Position numbers and translations under genes: made by a program
In this document: piece after piece, positions 41,774 through 49,870 of the stretch
Numbering within the stretch: position 1 is the first letter of the stretch
Layout: each line of letters opens with the position of its first letter
Source: Bradyrhizobium cenepequi
GTDB taxonomy: Bacteria; Pseudomonadota; Alphaproteobacteria; Rhizobiales; Xanthobacteraceae
Direction of reading: 5' to 3'
Assembly (NCBI RefSeq): GCF_020329485.1
Contig: NZ_JAGKJI010000005.1
Coordinates: 62,001-126,000, forward strand
Length of the DNA stretch: 64,000 bases
Notes under the pieces: generated by a model
Databases searched by the model: none
What the model saw: the letters and a program-made list of their open reading frames with translations, nothing else
Told to the model about the DNA's origin: nothing

Positions 41774-43051
41774 CTAGAGCTTCTCCACGCCGCACCATTC
41801 CGCGATGAACAGCGCGGTGGCCTTGGTCGATTTACGCAGCGACTCCAAATCGACGTACTCATTGAACCCATGCATCGCTGCGCCGCTGGCGCCGAAGCAC
41901 AGGCTTGGGATGTTGTAGTTCAGTCCGTAGAAGCGGGTATCGGTCAGCGCGGTGAACGCGCGATCTTCCACCGTGCCGCCATAGATGGCGCCAAACGCCT
42001 TCGCAAACGCTGCTTCCGGCTCGGCCGCGTCAGTCAGTTCATAGCCCTCGGACAAGAAGCCCGACCATTGCACATCAGGCGGGTTGTTGGAGAGGAAGCG
42101 ATGGCCGCGCGCGGCCGCCGACACGCAAGCCAAAATCTCCTTCTGGCACTCCGCGATCGACCAGCCGGGCAGCACCGCGATGCGGCAATCGACATCGCAC
42201 CAGGCGGGCACGCTGGAGGCCCAGTCGCCGCCCTTGATGATACCGGGATTGAAGTTGATGGGATGCGCGACGTCCTTGAAATGGCGGTCGGCCTTCGCGC
42301 GCTCGTTCCATTCGGCTTCGAGCTTTTCCAGCGCGTGGATCAGATGATACGCCGCCATGATCGCGTTCGAGCCGGCGCCGGCCTCGAACACATGCACCGG
42401 GAAGCCGCGCACCTTCAGGCGAAACCAGATCACGCCGACCTGCGAGCGGATCATCTTGCCGTCGGTCGGCTCCGGGATGAAGCAGGCATCGGCACGATAG
42501 CCGCGCTGCAGGGTCGAGAGCGCGCCGACACCGGTGCTTTCCTCCTCGATCACGGACTGGAAGTGGATTCGGCCCGTCGGGCGGAAACCCGCCGCCTTGA
42601 TTGCATCCAGCGCATAGAGCGCGCCGATCGTGCCCGACTTCATGTCGCAGGCGCCGCGGCCATACATCCGCCCGTCCTTGACGGTGGGCGAGAACGGCGG
42701 CGTCTCCCACATGTCGAGCGGGCCCGTAGGCACCACGTCGCAGTGCCCCTGCAGGATCAGCGATTTGCCGCCATTGGTCCGCGGCCGGTACGTCCCGACC
42801 ACCGTGCGCGCCCTGGAGAAATCATGCTCGATCGGGCCGAAGCCGCGGAGGTCCTTCAGATCATCGATATTGATATGCCAGTCGTCGACCTCATAGCCAC
42901 GCGCGCGCAAGAGATCGCCGATCATGTCCTGGCACGGACCTTCCGCCCCGCGGGTCGATGGGATCGCGACGAATTCCTTGGTGGTCGCAAGCTGCGCATC
43001 GAAGCCGGCATCAACGGCGTCCAGGATTCTCTGTGGCGTCTCGGCATTCAT
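41774..43051 (-). CDS. M20-family deacylase (ArgE/DapE type)
   Basis: This 425-residue zinc hydrolase removes acyl groups from amino-acid derivatives, as ArgE and DapE do. Metal-site motifs: LQGHCDVVPTGP with the first His-Asp, GRGACDMKSG with the bridging Asp and VIEEESTG with the catalytic Glu pair. The dimerisation domain follows (about 200-310) and a final GASGAAMHGFNEYV carries the last His ligand. ATG 43051 (MNAETPQRI) is chosen over an upstream extension that lacks similarity. Exact substrate unknown. Confidence 0.88.
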   Translation of the reverse strand: MNAETPQRILDAVDAGFDAQLATTKEFVAIPSTRGAEGPCQDMIGDLLRARGYEVDDWHINIDDLKDLRGFGPIEHDFSRARTVVGTYRPRTNGGKSLILQGHCDVVPTGPLDMWETPPFSPTVKDGRMYGRGACDMKSGTIGALYALDAIKAAGFRPTGRIHFQSVIEEESTGVGALSTLQRGYRADACFIPEPTDGKMIRSQVGVIWFRLKVRGFPVHVFEAGAGSNAIMAAYHLIHALEKLEAEWNERAKADRHFKDVAHPINFNPGIIKGGDWASSVPAWCDVDCRIAVLPGWSIAECQKEILACVSAAARGHRFLSNNPPDVQWSGFLSEGYELTDAAEPEAAFAKAFGAIYGGTVEDRAFTALTDTRFYGLNYNIPSLCFGASGAAMHGFNEYVDLESLRKSTKATALFIAEWCGVEKL

Positions 43052-43122
43052 GCGGCTGCTCCAACTCCAGGGTTCGATCATCAAGCGTGCGGGCGCTTGG
43101 CCTGCAACGCTATAGCGTGATC

Positions 43123-43845
43123 TCAGCCACCGCGGTACTGCGCAAAATAGGCATCTCGCAATGCTTCTTCGAGCAGACGGCCTTCCGAATAGCCATTGAG
43201 CGATTCCGGTCGCGTCACCCCGTCGAGCAGCCGCGAGCAAGGTTCCGGAGCGCCGAGCACGGTGTGCACCGGAATGCGCTCAGCGTAAATGGGCAGCTCG
43301 TAATCCTCCTCGTCGTCGGCCACGCCCTTGGCGCGGATCTTAGCGGACGCCTCCTCGATCTCCATTGCGATGAAGGAGGTCGCCTTGATCTCCTGCGTGT
43401 TGCTCGGCCGCAGGCTCGCGGTCCGATCGGGAAAGAAGCGGTCGACCATCGCAACCAGCGTGCGCTGCTTCTCATCGGGATCAGTGACGAGGTAGGCCGT
43501 GCCGAACGCCATCACCGCGCGGTAGTCGGCTGAATGATTGAAGCCGCAGCGCGCCAGCACCAGGCTGTCGAGATGCGCGACCGTGAGACAGACCCTCTGG
43601 CCCGCGGACTGGTTCCTCAGCATGCGGCTCGCGCTGCTGCCGTGCCAGTACAGCTTCGTCCCCTCCCGCCAGAAGAAGGTCGGCGTGCAATAGGGCTGGC
43701 CGTCGATCACGTAGGAGACGTGGCACAGCATCGAGGAGTCGAGGATGCGGTGTACGGTTGCCTGATCGTAGAAGCCGCGATCATGGCGGCGCTTCACCTG
43801 ATTTCGCGGGGACAGCGGATATGAGGCGGCAGCACCTTCGCTCAC
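43123..43845 (-). CDS. PNPOx-family flavin-binding protein
   Basis: The 240-residue product has the split-barrel fold of pyridoxamine-5'-phosphate oxidase-related proteins: SSMLCHVSYVIDGQPYCTPT, TKLYWHGSSASRMLRNQ and CLTVAHLDSLVLARCGFNHS, which is the FMN/haem-binding face, with YRAVMAFGTAYLV behind it. It starts at GTG 43845. The gene is divergent from a MocR regulator 74 bases away. This pairing is common for genes controlled by MocR proteins, so a B6- or flavin-linked role is plausible. Confidence 0.85.
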   Translation of the reverse strand: MSEGAAASYPLSPRNQVKRRHDRGFYDQATVHRILDSSMLCHVSYVIDGQPYCTPTFFWREGTKLYWHGSSASRMLRNQSAGQRVCLTVAHLDSLVLARCGFNHSADYRAVMAFGTAYLVTDPDEKQRTLVAMVDRFFPDRTASLRPSNTQEIKATSFIAMEIEEASAKIRAKGVADDEEDYELPIYAERIPVHTVLGAPEPCSRLLDGVTRPESLNGYSEGRLLEEALRDAYFAQYRGG

Positions 43846-43857
43846 GGCAGCTCCTGT

Positions 43858-43898
43858 TCGGATTTGAACGTTTCGAAACAGTTGTAGCGTCGGATTTG
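43858..43898. promoter_or_regulatory. Direct repeats and central palindrome in the MocR/PNPOx divergent promoter
   Basis: The nonamer TCGGATTTG occurs at 43858-43866 and again at 43890-43898, a 32-base period (three helical turns). A perfect palindrome GTTTCGAAAC lies between them at 43870-43879. MocR regulators are known to bind direct repeats in divergent promoters, so this is the likely operator. Confidence 0.55.
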
Positions 43899-43919
43899 GT
43901 CTGCGATAGTGCCAATTCC

Positions 43920-45404
43920 ATGCGAAAAATTTCGACCAATTCTGTATCGCCGCGCAAGGCCGAGCTGCCGCTCGACCTTTCCGGACAGCACGTCACACCA
44001 GGCGCCTCCGCCCAGCAGCGCCTCTATCAGGCGCTTTGCCACGCCATCCTCGGCGGCATCGTCAAACCGGGCGAGCCGCTGCCGCCCTCCCGCACGCTGG
44101 CACGGCAGACCGGCTTTCGCCGCAATGCGGTCGTCACCGCCTATGAGCGTTTGATTGCTGACGGGTTCGCGGTGGCGACCACAGGCTCCGGCACGTTCGT
44201 CGCGACACGCATCCCTGCACGATCGGGCCAGGCGACAAAGCCGAAAGTCATGATCGACGCGCCACAGCAAGGTGCGCTGGCGCTCGGCTGTACCCATATC
44301 GACGAGCGCGCCCTGCAGCGCTTCAGGGCCTTTGTCGGACGACGGATGCGCGCGTTCGGCACCGAGCATCTCCACTATGGTGATCCCCGCGGCAGCCACG
44401 AACTCCGCGCCGCGATCGCCGATCACTTGCTCTCGGCGCGTGGACTGCGCTGCGATCCCGAGCAGATCATGCTGGCCTCGGGCACGCTGCATGCCTTGCG
44501 CATCGTTCTCAGCGCGATCCTGAAGCCCGGCGACCAGGTCTGGTGCGAAGATCCAGGTTACCCTATCGCACGGAAGACCATCGAGCACTGCGGCTACCGC
44601 GCCGTGTCGGTCCCGGTCGACGCATCGGGCATGGTGGTCGCAAACGGCCGTAGCCGCGCACCGGCAGCGTGCGCGGCCTATGTGACGCCGTCGCATCAGT
44701 TTCCGCTTGGCGTGCAGATGTCGATGCCGCGTCGGCTGGAACTACTCGACTGGGCCAAGGCGGCCGACGCCTTTGTGTTCGAGGACGATTACGACAGCGA
44801 GTTCCGATATGACGGCGCTCCCTTGCTGTCGCTCGCCGGCATCGATCATCTCCGGCGCGTCATCTACATGGGCACGTTTGCCAAGACGCTGTTCCCGGGA
44901 CTGCGCATCGGCTACTGCGCATTGCCTGAAAAATTGATCGGTCCAGTGACGGCGGCTCGCGCCGCGCTCGACCGCTTTCCCGGCACGCTGATGGAAGGTG
45001 CCGTCGCCGACATGCTCAATTCCGGCGCCTTCGCCGCAAACCTGAAAAAGGTGCGCAGGCTCTACCGCGAAGCCCGCGACATGCTGGCCTCGACGCTGTC
45101 GGAGGCCTCGGATGGTGAATTGTCGGTGCCGGTGCCCTCGCAGGGCCTGCATCTGGTGGCGCGGTTCGATCCATCGACTGAGCCGCTCGTAGCGCCTCAA
45201 GCCAAGAGCGCGGCCGGCGTCCACGGCTGGCTGCTCGCAGAAACCTATCATCGCGCGCGTCCCCTGCCCGGCTTCGTGCTGGGATTTGCCGGCCATGAGC
45301 TTCCGCAACTGAGAGTATCGGCCGAACGTCTGGCGAAGGCCGCGCTCGCCGCGCTGCGCGGGAAGCGCCGCCCTATGAGAATCGCTGGCGCCTCACTAAG
45401 GTGA
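43920..45404 (+). CDS. MocR-type regulator (GntR helix-turn-helix fused to aminotransferase fold)
   Basis: The 494-residue product has an N-terminal GntR winged helix (SAQQRLYQALCHAILGGIVK, LPPSRTLARQTGFRRNAVVT) and a class I aminotransferase-like domain from about residue 120 (LASGTLHALRIVLSAILKPG; FEDDYDSEFRYDGAP). The PLP lysine is in TFAKTLFPGLRIGY. Such proteins sense PLP or amino acids and regulate neighbours. The start ATG 43920 (MRKISTNSV) is just past the direct repeats. It likely controls the divergent PNPOx gene and itself. Confidence 0.92.
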   Translation: MRKISTNSVSPRKAELPLDLSGQHVTPGASAQQRLYQALCHAILGGIVKPGEPLPPSRTLARQTGFRRNAVVTAYERLIADGFAVATTGSGTFVATRIPARSGQATKPKVMIDAPQQGALALGCTHIDERALQRFRAFVGRRMRAFGTEHLHYGDPRGSHELRAAIADHLLSARGLRCDPEQIMLASGTLHALRIVLSAILKPGDQVWCEDPGYPIARKTIEHCGYRAVSVPVDASGMVVANGRSRAPAACAAYVTPSHQFPLGVQMSMPRRLELLDWAKAADAFVFEDDYDSEFRYDGAPLLSLAGIDHLRRVIYMGTFAKTLFPGLRIGYCALPEKLIGPVTAARAALDRFPGTLMEGAVADMLNSGAFAANLKKVRRLYREARDMLASTLSEASDGELSVPVPSQGLHLVARFDPSTEPLVAPQAKSAAGVHGWLLAETYHRARPLPGFVLGFAGHELPQLRVSAERLAKAALAALRGKRRPMRIAGASLR

Positions 45405-45435
45405 AGGTGAAAAGTCGTCACGGCGGACATACCGG

Positions 45436-45588
45436 ATGCCCGGCAATCGCAACGTCCTGTATCTGATCATCGGTGTGCTGCTCGCCGTCATCGGCGTGCT
45501 CAGCTACCAGCTCTACCAGGCCAAGAAGCAGCCTGAAGGCTTCCAGATCAACGTAGGCCCCGACGGGTTGAAGATCCAAGGCAAGTGA
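45436..45588 (+). CDS. Small single-pass membrane protein, 50 residues
   Basis: The product reads MPGNRNVLYLIIGVLLAVIG then VLSYQLYQAKKQPEGFQINV, with one N-terminal transmembrane helix (LYLIIGVLLAVIGVLSY) and a short periplasmic tail GPDGLKIQGK. It lies 31 bases after the MocR gene and five bases before the next gene, on the same strand, so may be part of a transcript. Function unknown; it seems a conserved small rhizobial protein. Confidence 0.65.
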   Translation: MPGNRNVLYLIIGVLLAVIGVLSYQLYQAKKQPEGFQINVGPDGLKIQGK

Positions 45589-45593
45589 TACTG

Positions 45594-45848
45594 ATGATAT
45601 CGAGAAAAGTTCTGCGCATCGGCTGCATCGTGCTGCTTGGCTGGCTTGCATCGCCGCTGCCGGCGTCAGCCCAGGTGGTGGGACGCGAGCAAGACATCGT
45701 CGATTTGCGACTGGGCCAACGCGTGCTGGTCGACGACGGATCGTGCCCCGCGGGCCAGATCAAGGAAGTCTCGGGCTCGCAGATGACGAGCCATGGCGTG
45801 ACGCGCGTGCGCAAATGCGTCCCGCGCCTCGGCACGAAGAGGCGCTAA
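45594..45848 (+). CDS. Small secreted protein, probably DUF6719-like
   Basis: The 84-residue product has a signal peptide (GCIVLLGWLASPLPASAQ). The mature part is VVGREQDIVDLRLGQRVLVD, DDGSCPAGQIKEVSGSQMT and RVRKCVPRLGTKRR, with two Cys that probably pair. The DUF number is from memory. It begins five bases after the 50-residue membrane-protein gene. Its TAA stop is part of the following half-repeat. Confidence 0.7.
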   Translation: MISRKVLRIGCIVLLGWLASPLPASAQVVGREQDIVDLRLGQRVLVDDGSCPAGQIKEVSGSQMTSHGVTRVRKCVPRLGTKRR

Positions 45849-45908
45849 AGCGTTTTCGAGCGAAGTGGATACCGGTTCGCGCGAAAAAAAACGCGTCGAA
45901 ACAAGAGT
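45846..45908. repeat. AGAGCGTTTTCGAGCGAAG repeat, left-half copy (shares the stop codon)
   Basis: TAAAGCGTTTTCGAGCGAAG, ACCGGTTCGCG and ACGCGTCGAAACAAGAG match the left half of the other copies, but the right arm is missing. The first TAA is the stop codon of 45594-45848. Confidence 0.75.
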
Positions 45909-45916
45909 CCCGGTGT

Positions 45917-46024
45917 CCGTCGTGCCCCGCGCAGGCGGGGCATCCAGTAACCGACATCGTCAGTCGCACGCACCACTCAACGCCGCAGAATACTGGATCG
46001 CCCGGTCAAGCCGGGCGATGACGT
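45917..46024. repeat. GTGCCCCGC/GCGGGGC long dyad repeat
   Basis: CGTGCCCCGCGCAGGCGGGGC is followed by an ATCCAGTA/TACTGGAT inverted pair and a terminal hairpin CGCCCGGTCAAGCCGGGCG. A composite palindromic element unlike the other families. Confidence 0.65.
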
Positions 46025-46048
46025 CGTGAGGGATGGTCAAGAAACGCC

Positions 46049-46462
46049 TCACTCCGTCGCCGGATCGAACATGCACTGCAGCGTGGGCCTGGCGATCTTG
46101 GTGAAGGTCGGGCCGATCTCGGACTGCTTTGACGGTGGCACCCAGTCGGTCTCGATGGTGGGCACGCCGGTCTCGCTGATGCCGCGCAGCAAGGCTTCGC
46201 GCAGGTCGGGATCCTCGACGCTGGCGGCGGCATAGTCGTGCAGGCAGCCGCATACGGTTTCCGGATGCGCCCAGCGGCCGAGCATGTGGGGTGCGCACAA
46301 GCGGACGAATTCACCGCGCGGGTCGGGCAGCACCTTGAACAGAGTACGGAATTGCACCGGCTGAGTCTGAAGCGTTGCCGGCACCTGCGCGTGCGCAGAA
46401 CTGGTAGAAACGATCAATGCAGCGATAACGGCGAGGCAGGAGCGCAATAGGTTGCAGTTCAT
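46049..46462 (-). CDS. Secreted cysteine-containing protein of unknown function
   Basis: The 137-residue product has a signal peptide (LLRSCLAVIAALIVSTSSAH). Its mature domain has four cysteines (RLCAPHMLG, VCGCLHDY, LQCMFD), likely two disulfides. The region VETDWVPPSKQSEIGPTF is unremarkable. No family recognised. The gene at 46499-46660 lies upstream on the same strand, 36 bases away, so the pair may be co-transcribed. Confidence 0.65.
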   Translation of the reverse strand: MNCNLLRSCLAVIAALIVSTSSAHAQVPATLQTQPVQFRTLFKVLPDPRGEFVRLCAPHMLGRWAHPETVCGCLHDYAAASVEDPDLREALLRGISETGVPTIETDWVPPSKQSEIGPTFTKIARPTLQCMFDPATE

Positions 46463-46498
46463 TGACCGTCGGCTTTCTTGCAGACTTCTCTACGACGC

Positions 46499-46660
46499 TC
46501 AGTTGGCGGCAACGACGATCATCTGCGTCGCGGCGCCTGCGGTCGGCGACCCCATATACGAAAAGGTGCCGATGCCCGGAAGGTCGCCGTCGAAGGGCCC
46601 GACCATCGAGGGTCCAGCCAGGACGAAGGCGAAGGCAAGGATGAAGCTGATCGTCCGCAT
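46499..46660 (-). CDS. Small secreted or membrane protein, 53 residues
   Basis: ATG 46660 follows GGAGACAG. The product reads MRTISFILAFAFVLAGPSMV and GPFDGDLPGIGTFSYMGSPT, then AGAATQMIVVAAN. An N-terminal hydrophobic segment serves as signal or anchor. Function unknown. Probably leads a transcript with 46049-46462. Confidence 0.55.
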   Translation of the reverse strand: MRTISFILAFAFVLAGPSMVGPFDGDLPGIGTFSYMGSPTAGAATQMIVVAAN

Positions 46661-46774
46661 TTGACTGTCTCCGGTCTTCCAGCGTCCCCGCCGTCGTGTT
46701 GCCGGTTTGATAATCAAGCCCTGTTTCCAGACATCTGCGCCAAAGGCCAAAAATGGTTTCGTTCTACTGCCAAA

Positions 46775-46804
46775 TTGTTTCGTCGGCTCTACGCGACGAA
46801 ACAA
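46775..46804. promoter_or_regulatory. Inverted repeat in the gap 46661-47116
   Basis: TTGTTTCGTC (46775-46784) and GACGAAACAA (46795-46804) form a perfect ten-base inverted repeat around a ten-base spacer, with a nearby half site GGTTTCGTTC at 46755. It lies 115 bases upstream of the minus-strand gene starting at 46660 and could be its operator or a hairpin. The rest of the 456-base gap shows no gene. Confidence 0.35.
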
Positions 46805-47116
46805 TGACGCGAAAAATCCAATGATTTCAGTGGCCCGCAATTCTCGTGCACCAGCGCCCCGAGCCCTGCCTCGACATCAGCGACGAAATGATTCACGGCG
46901 CGAATGACATAGGTCAACGCCGGCAACCACGGTTTGGCGCTACACTACCGATGTGCGCTGAACGCAAACGTCGCGAGTTCTTAATCTTTGGCCGCTAGGA
47001 GCACGGCAGCAGACTGAACCCAACAGCTTACTCGGTCGACTCAGTCGAACAACTCGCAACCTTTGTTGATGGTTGCGCGTTAGTCCTCTCCACATATCCA
47101 ACGAAGGATCGCAGTC

Positions 47117-47332
47117 GTGGGCAATGACAACATCGATGTTGGCAAGGAAACCCCGACCCGCAAACCCGGCCAGCAGCAGATGACCGGTGCGATGTCGCAG
47201 CAGGACAGCCACGTCATGGGTGACAACGAATGCGCGCCGCAGAAGCTTGTGCGCCTCGTCGGCTGTCGTGATCCCCAAGCCCGTCTTCAGGCCGGAATGC
47301 GAGGATCAGACCTGAAGAAGAGGCAGTTCTAG
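47117..47332 (+). CDS. Uncertain small polar protein, 71 residues
   Basis: A GTG at 47117 is preceded by AAGGAT with seven bases spacing. The product (VGNDNIDVGKETPTRKPG, QQQMTGAMSQQDSHVMGDNE, then a basic C-terminus QKLVRLVGCRDPQARLQ) is polar and possibly disordered. It ends 12 bases from the converging creA gene. Not recognised; coding status uncertain. Confidence 0.35.
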   Translation: MGNDNIDVGKETPTRKPGQQQMTGAMSQQDSHVMGDNECAPQKLVRLVGCRDPQARLQAGMRGSDLKKRQF

Positions 47333-47344
47333 CCCTTCCCGCCA

Positions 47345-47893
47345 CTACTGGATGAAGTCGCCGCACTTCTGCACATTGGCGTCGGCTGCGCCCCAGGGCA
47401 TGATCGGCACGGATGAGGTCGAGTTTTTCGGCGAGCCTTCGATCAGTTTGTCCGAATAAACCATGTAGACCAACACGTTGCGCTTGGCATCGCAACCACG
47501 GACGATCTGCATTTTCTTGAAGAACAGCGACCGGCGCTGACGGAACATGTCGTCGCCCTGACTCATCTTGTCCTTGAAGCGGATCGGGCCGATCTGCCGG
47601 CAGGCCAGCGAGATGTCGGAGACTTCTTCCGCCAATCCTAGCCAGCCCTTGAAGCCGCCCTTCTCCGGCACCGTGAAATGACAGGCCACGCCCTCAACCT
47701 CGGGATCGTCGACGCCGTAGGTCGCGAGCTTGTCGTTGGGCGAAATCCATTTGAACACAGTGGAGCGACGGAAGATCAGGTCGGGCTCGTCGGCAGCCGA
47801 CGCGGCCTCTGCCAATCCCAGCGTCATGACGAGTGTGGCCAAAGCCAGCCTCTTCCAAGGCGTTTGAGGAGAAGTGATGGCTTTGGCGCGCAT
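47345..47893 (-). CDS. creA: CreA family periplasmic protein
   Basis: CreA-type proteins are conserved small periplasmic proteins of unknown activity. The 182-residue product has a signal peptide (LALATLVMTLGLAEAASA) and the typical mature sequence: STVFKWISPNDKLATYGVDD, then VEGVACHFTVPEKGGFKGW, ISLACRQIGPIRF and RSLFFKKMQIVRGCD, with conserved cysteines. Length and pattern match the family. Confidence 0.9.
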   Translation of the reverse strand: MRAKAITSPQTPWKRLALATLVMTLGLAEAASAADEPDLIFRRSTVFKWISPNDKLATYGVDDPEVEGVACHFTVPEKGGFKGWLGLAEEVSDISLACRQIGPIRFKDKMSQGDDMFRQRRSLFFKKMQIVRGCDAKRNVLVYMVYSDKLIEGSPKNSTSSVPIMPWGAADANVQKCGDFIQ

Positions 47894-48117
47894 AAATGGC
47901 TCCGCTATGTTGTTGGCGCGGCCTATGTATGGCGAAAAGGCCGCACGAGAAGACTCCAGGCACCGAGAAGCCCGGTGCCGGTTTAACCGAATGTGAGGCT
48001 TTTTTGCTACGCTTTCCGCGAGAGCGCCGCGATCACAGAAGGGTTAAGGTACCTGTGCTGGTGAACGTATTTCGCGTCTGCGACAACCAACCAACATTGG
48101 ACTGGGACTTAAGGGCT

Positions 48118-49728
48118 ATGCGCGTGAGCGGACGTCGGATGTCGACTTTGCAAACTGCAAATGAACGGGCTTGGAAGATCGCGATACTCGCGATGCTAGG
48201 CACGCTCGGCGCCGCGTCGCCGGCCAATGCCGCGCTCTACTATTGGCGTGACTTCGATCCCAGCTATTACTATCAGCCCGAGCCTCAGATCCAGCCGCGA
48301 CGGCAGAAGCCGCGCAAGCCCGCCGCAAAGTCCGCAACTCCCCAAAAGGAGACGGGCGCCAAGCCGCAGGCGCCGCTGATCATCACGGTCTCGATCCAGA
48401 ACCAGAAGATGCGCGTCTTTGACGCGAACGGTCTGTTTGCCGAGAGCCCAGTCTCCACCGGCATGAAGGGCCACTCCACCCCGATGGGCGTCTTCAGCAT
48501 CATCCAGAAACACAAATTCCATCACTCCAACATCTATAGCAACGCGCCGATGCCCTATATGCAGCGGATCACCTGGTCGGGTGTTGCCATGCATGCCGGC
48601 GTGCTGCCCGGCTATCCGGCTTCGCACGGCTGCATCCGGATGCCGACGGCATTCGCGATCAAGATGTGGAATTGGACCAAGATGGGCGCGCGCGTCATCA
48701 TCACGCCCGGTGAGATCACGCCCACGGCCTTTTCGCATCCGCTGCTGGCCACGCAGAAGGTCGTGCCGCAGCCGGTTGCGGAAGAACCGAAGGTGGACGC
48801 CCCGGCCGGCGTCAAGGGAGACAAGGGAGCGGAGATCAGGCCGACCAACAGTCTCGAGTTGCGAGCGACCGTGGGTCATGCCCAGTTGCAGGCGTCGGTA
48901 CGCGAGCCGACTCATACCGCGGACGCCATCGAAACTGCCTTCACCAAGACCGCAGCGGCGACCGTTTCCGATGTGGAACTGAACGACGGCACAATCGGCG
49001 TGGCGAAATCCGCCGACGCCGACCAGAACCCAATCGAGATTACCGCCAGCACGGAAGCTTCGAAGACCGAAGTGCCCGCCGGTGAACGCCCGAAGGGCGA
49101 GACGACGGCCGAAGCGATCAAGCAGGATGCGCCTAAGGTCGACGCAGAAAAACCGGCTGAACCAAAGACTGCCGAGCAACCGGCCGAGGCCGCCGAGCCG
49201 GTCGATGCGCCCACTGCCGAGGTCAAGAAGGATCCTTCACGTCTGCCGGGCGCGGCAAAGCTCGATCCGCCGAAGCGGACCGGGCAGATCGCCGTCCTGA
49301 TCAGCCGCAAGGATTCGAAGCTCTACGTGCGGCAGAACTTTGCGCCGCTGTTCGAGGTGCCCGTCGTAATCGCGCCTGGCGACCGGCCGCTGGGCACGCA
49401 TGTGTTCACTGCCCAGGTCGACAAGAGCGATCCGAACCTGCTGCGCTGGTCGGTCGTCTCGCTGCCGACCGTGCGCGCCGCGGCGCGTCTTGAGCAGGAT
49501 GCCTATCCGGCACGACGCCGCCGCGCCACTGCCGCCTCCGCCGAGGTCAAGCCGCAGCCGCTCGCGAGCAGCCCGGCGGAAGCGCTCGACCGCATCACCA
49601 TCCCGCAGGACACGATGGCGCGCATCAATGAAGCGCTCACGTCAGGCGGCTCGATCATCGTCTCCGACCTGGGCGCCAACCAGGGCGAAACCGGCGAAGG
49701 CACCGACTTCATCATCCCGCTGCGCTAG
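48118..49728 (+). CDS. L,D-transpeptidase (YkuD) with a second, incomplete YkuD-like domain
   Basis: The 536-residue product has a signal peptide (ILAMLGTLGAASPANAALYY) and the catalytic YkuD domain at about 75-195, with VSTGMKGHSTPMGVF, MHAGVLPGYPASHGCIRMP and the Cys nucleophile near residue 171. A long acidic, Ala/Pro/Lys-rich linker (about 225-385) follows. A C-terminal segment (IAVLISRKDSKLYVRQNFAP, VIAPGDRPLGTHVF) resembles the first half of a YkuD fold but lacks the His-Gly-Cys motif. The linker may span peptidoglycan. ATG 48118 has AAGGG upstream; an extension further upstream was not used. Confidence 0.88.
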   Translation: MRVSGRRMSTLQTANERAWKIAILAMLGTLGAASPANAALYYWRDFDPSYYYQPEPQIQPRRQKPRKPAAKSATPQKETGAKPQAPLIITVSIQNQKMRVFDANGLFAESPVSTGMKGHSTPMGVFSIIQKHKFHHSNIYSNAPMPYMQRITWSGVAMHAGVLPGYPASHGCIRMPTAFAIKMWNWTKMGARVIITPGEITPTAFSHPLLATQKVVPQPVAEEPKVDAPAGVKGDKGAEIRPTNSLELRATVGHAQLQASVREPTHTADAIETAFTKTAAATVSDVELNDGTIGVAKSADADQNPIEITASTEASKTEVPAGERPKGETTAEAIKQDAPKVDAEKPAEPKTAEQPAEAAEPVDAPTAEVKKDPSRLPGAAKLDPPKRTGQIAVLISRKDSKLYVRQNFAPLFEVPVVIAPGDRPLGTHVFTAQVDKSDPNLLRWSVVSLPTVRAAARLEQDAYPARRRRATAASAEVKPQPLASSPAEALDRITIPQDTMARINEALTSGGSIIVSDLGANQGETGEGTDFIIPLR

Positions 49729-49732
49729 GTCT

Positions 49733-49775
49733 TGTCATTCCGGGATGCGCCAACGGCGCAGGTCCGAAAATCCGT
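49733..49775. repeat. Fragment of the TCATTCCGGG-type repeat
   Basis: TTGTCATTCCGGGATGCG and GGCGCAGGTCCGAAAATCC match the start of this family's left arm and an inner hairpin (TGCGCCAACGGCGCA), but no mirrored right arm follows. Confidence 0.45.
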
Positions 49776-49870
49776 CGGGCCCCGAGTGCTGCCGTAACGG
49801 CTTGTTGAAAGCGGCATCCTGTCTGGTCGGGCTATTGTTCCACGAATCTTCATGGCGAAGGGGAATGGCC

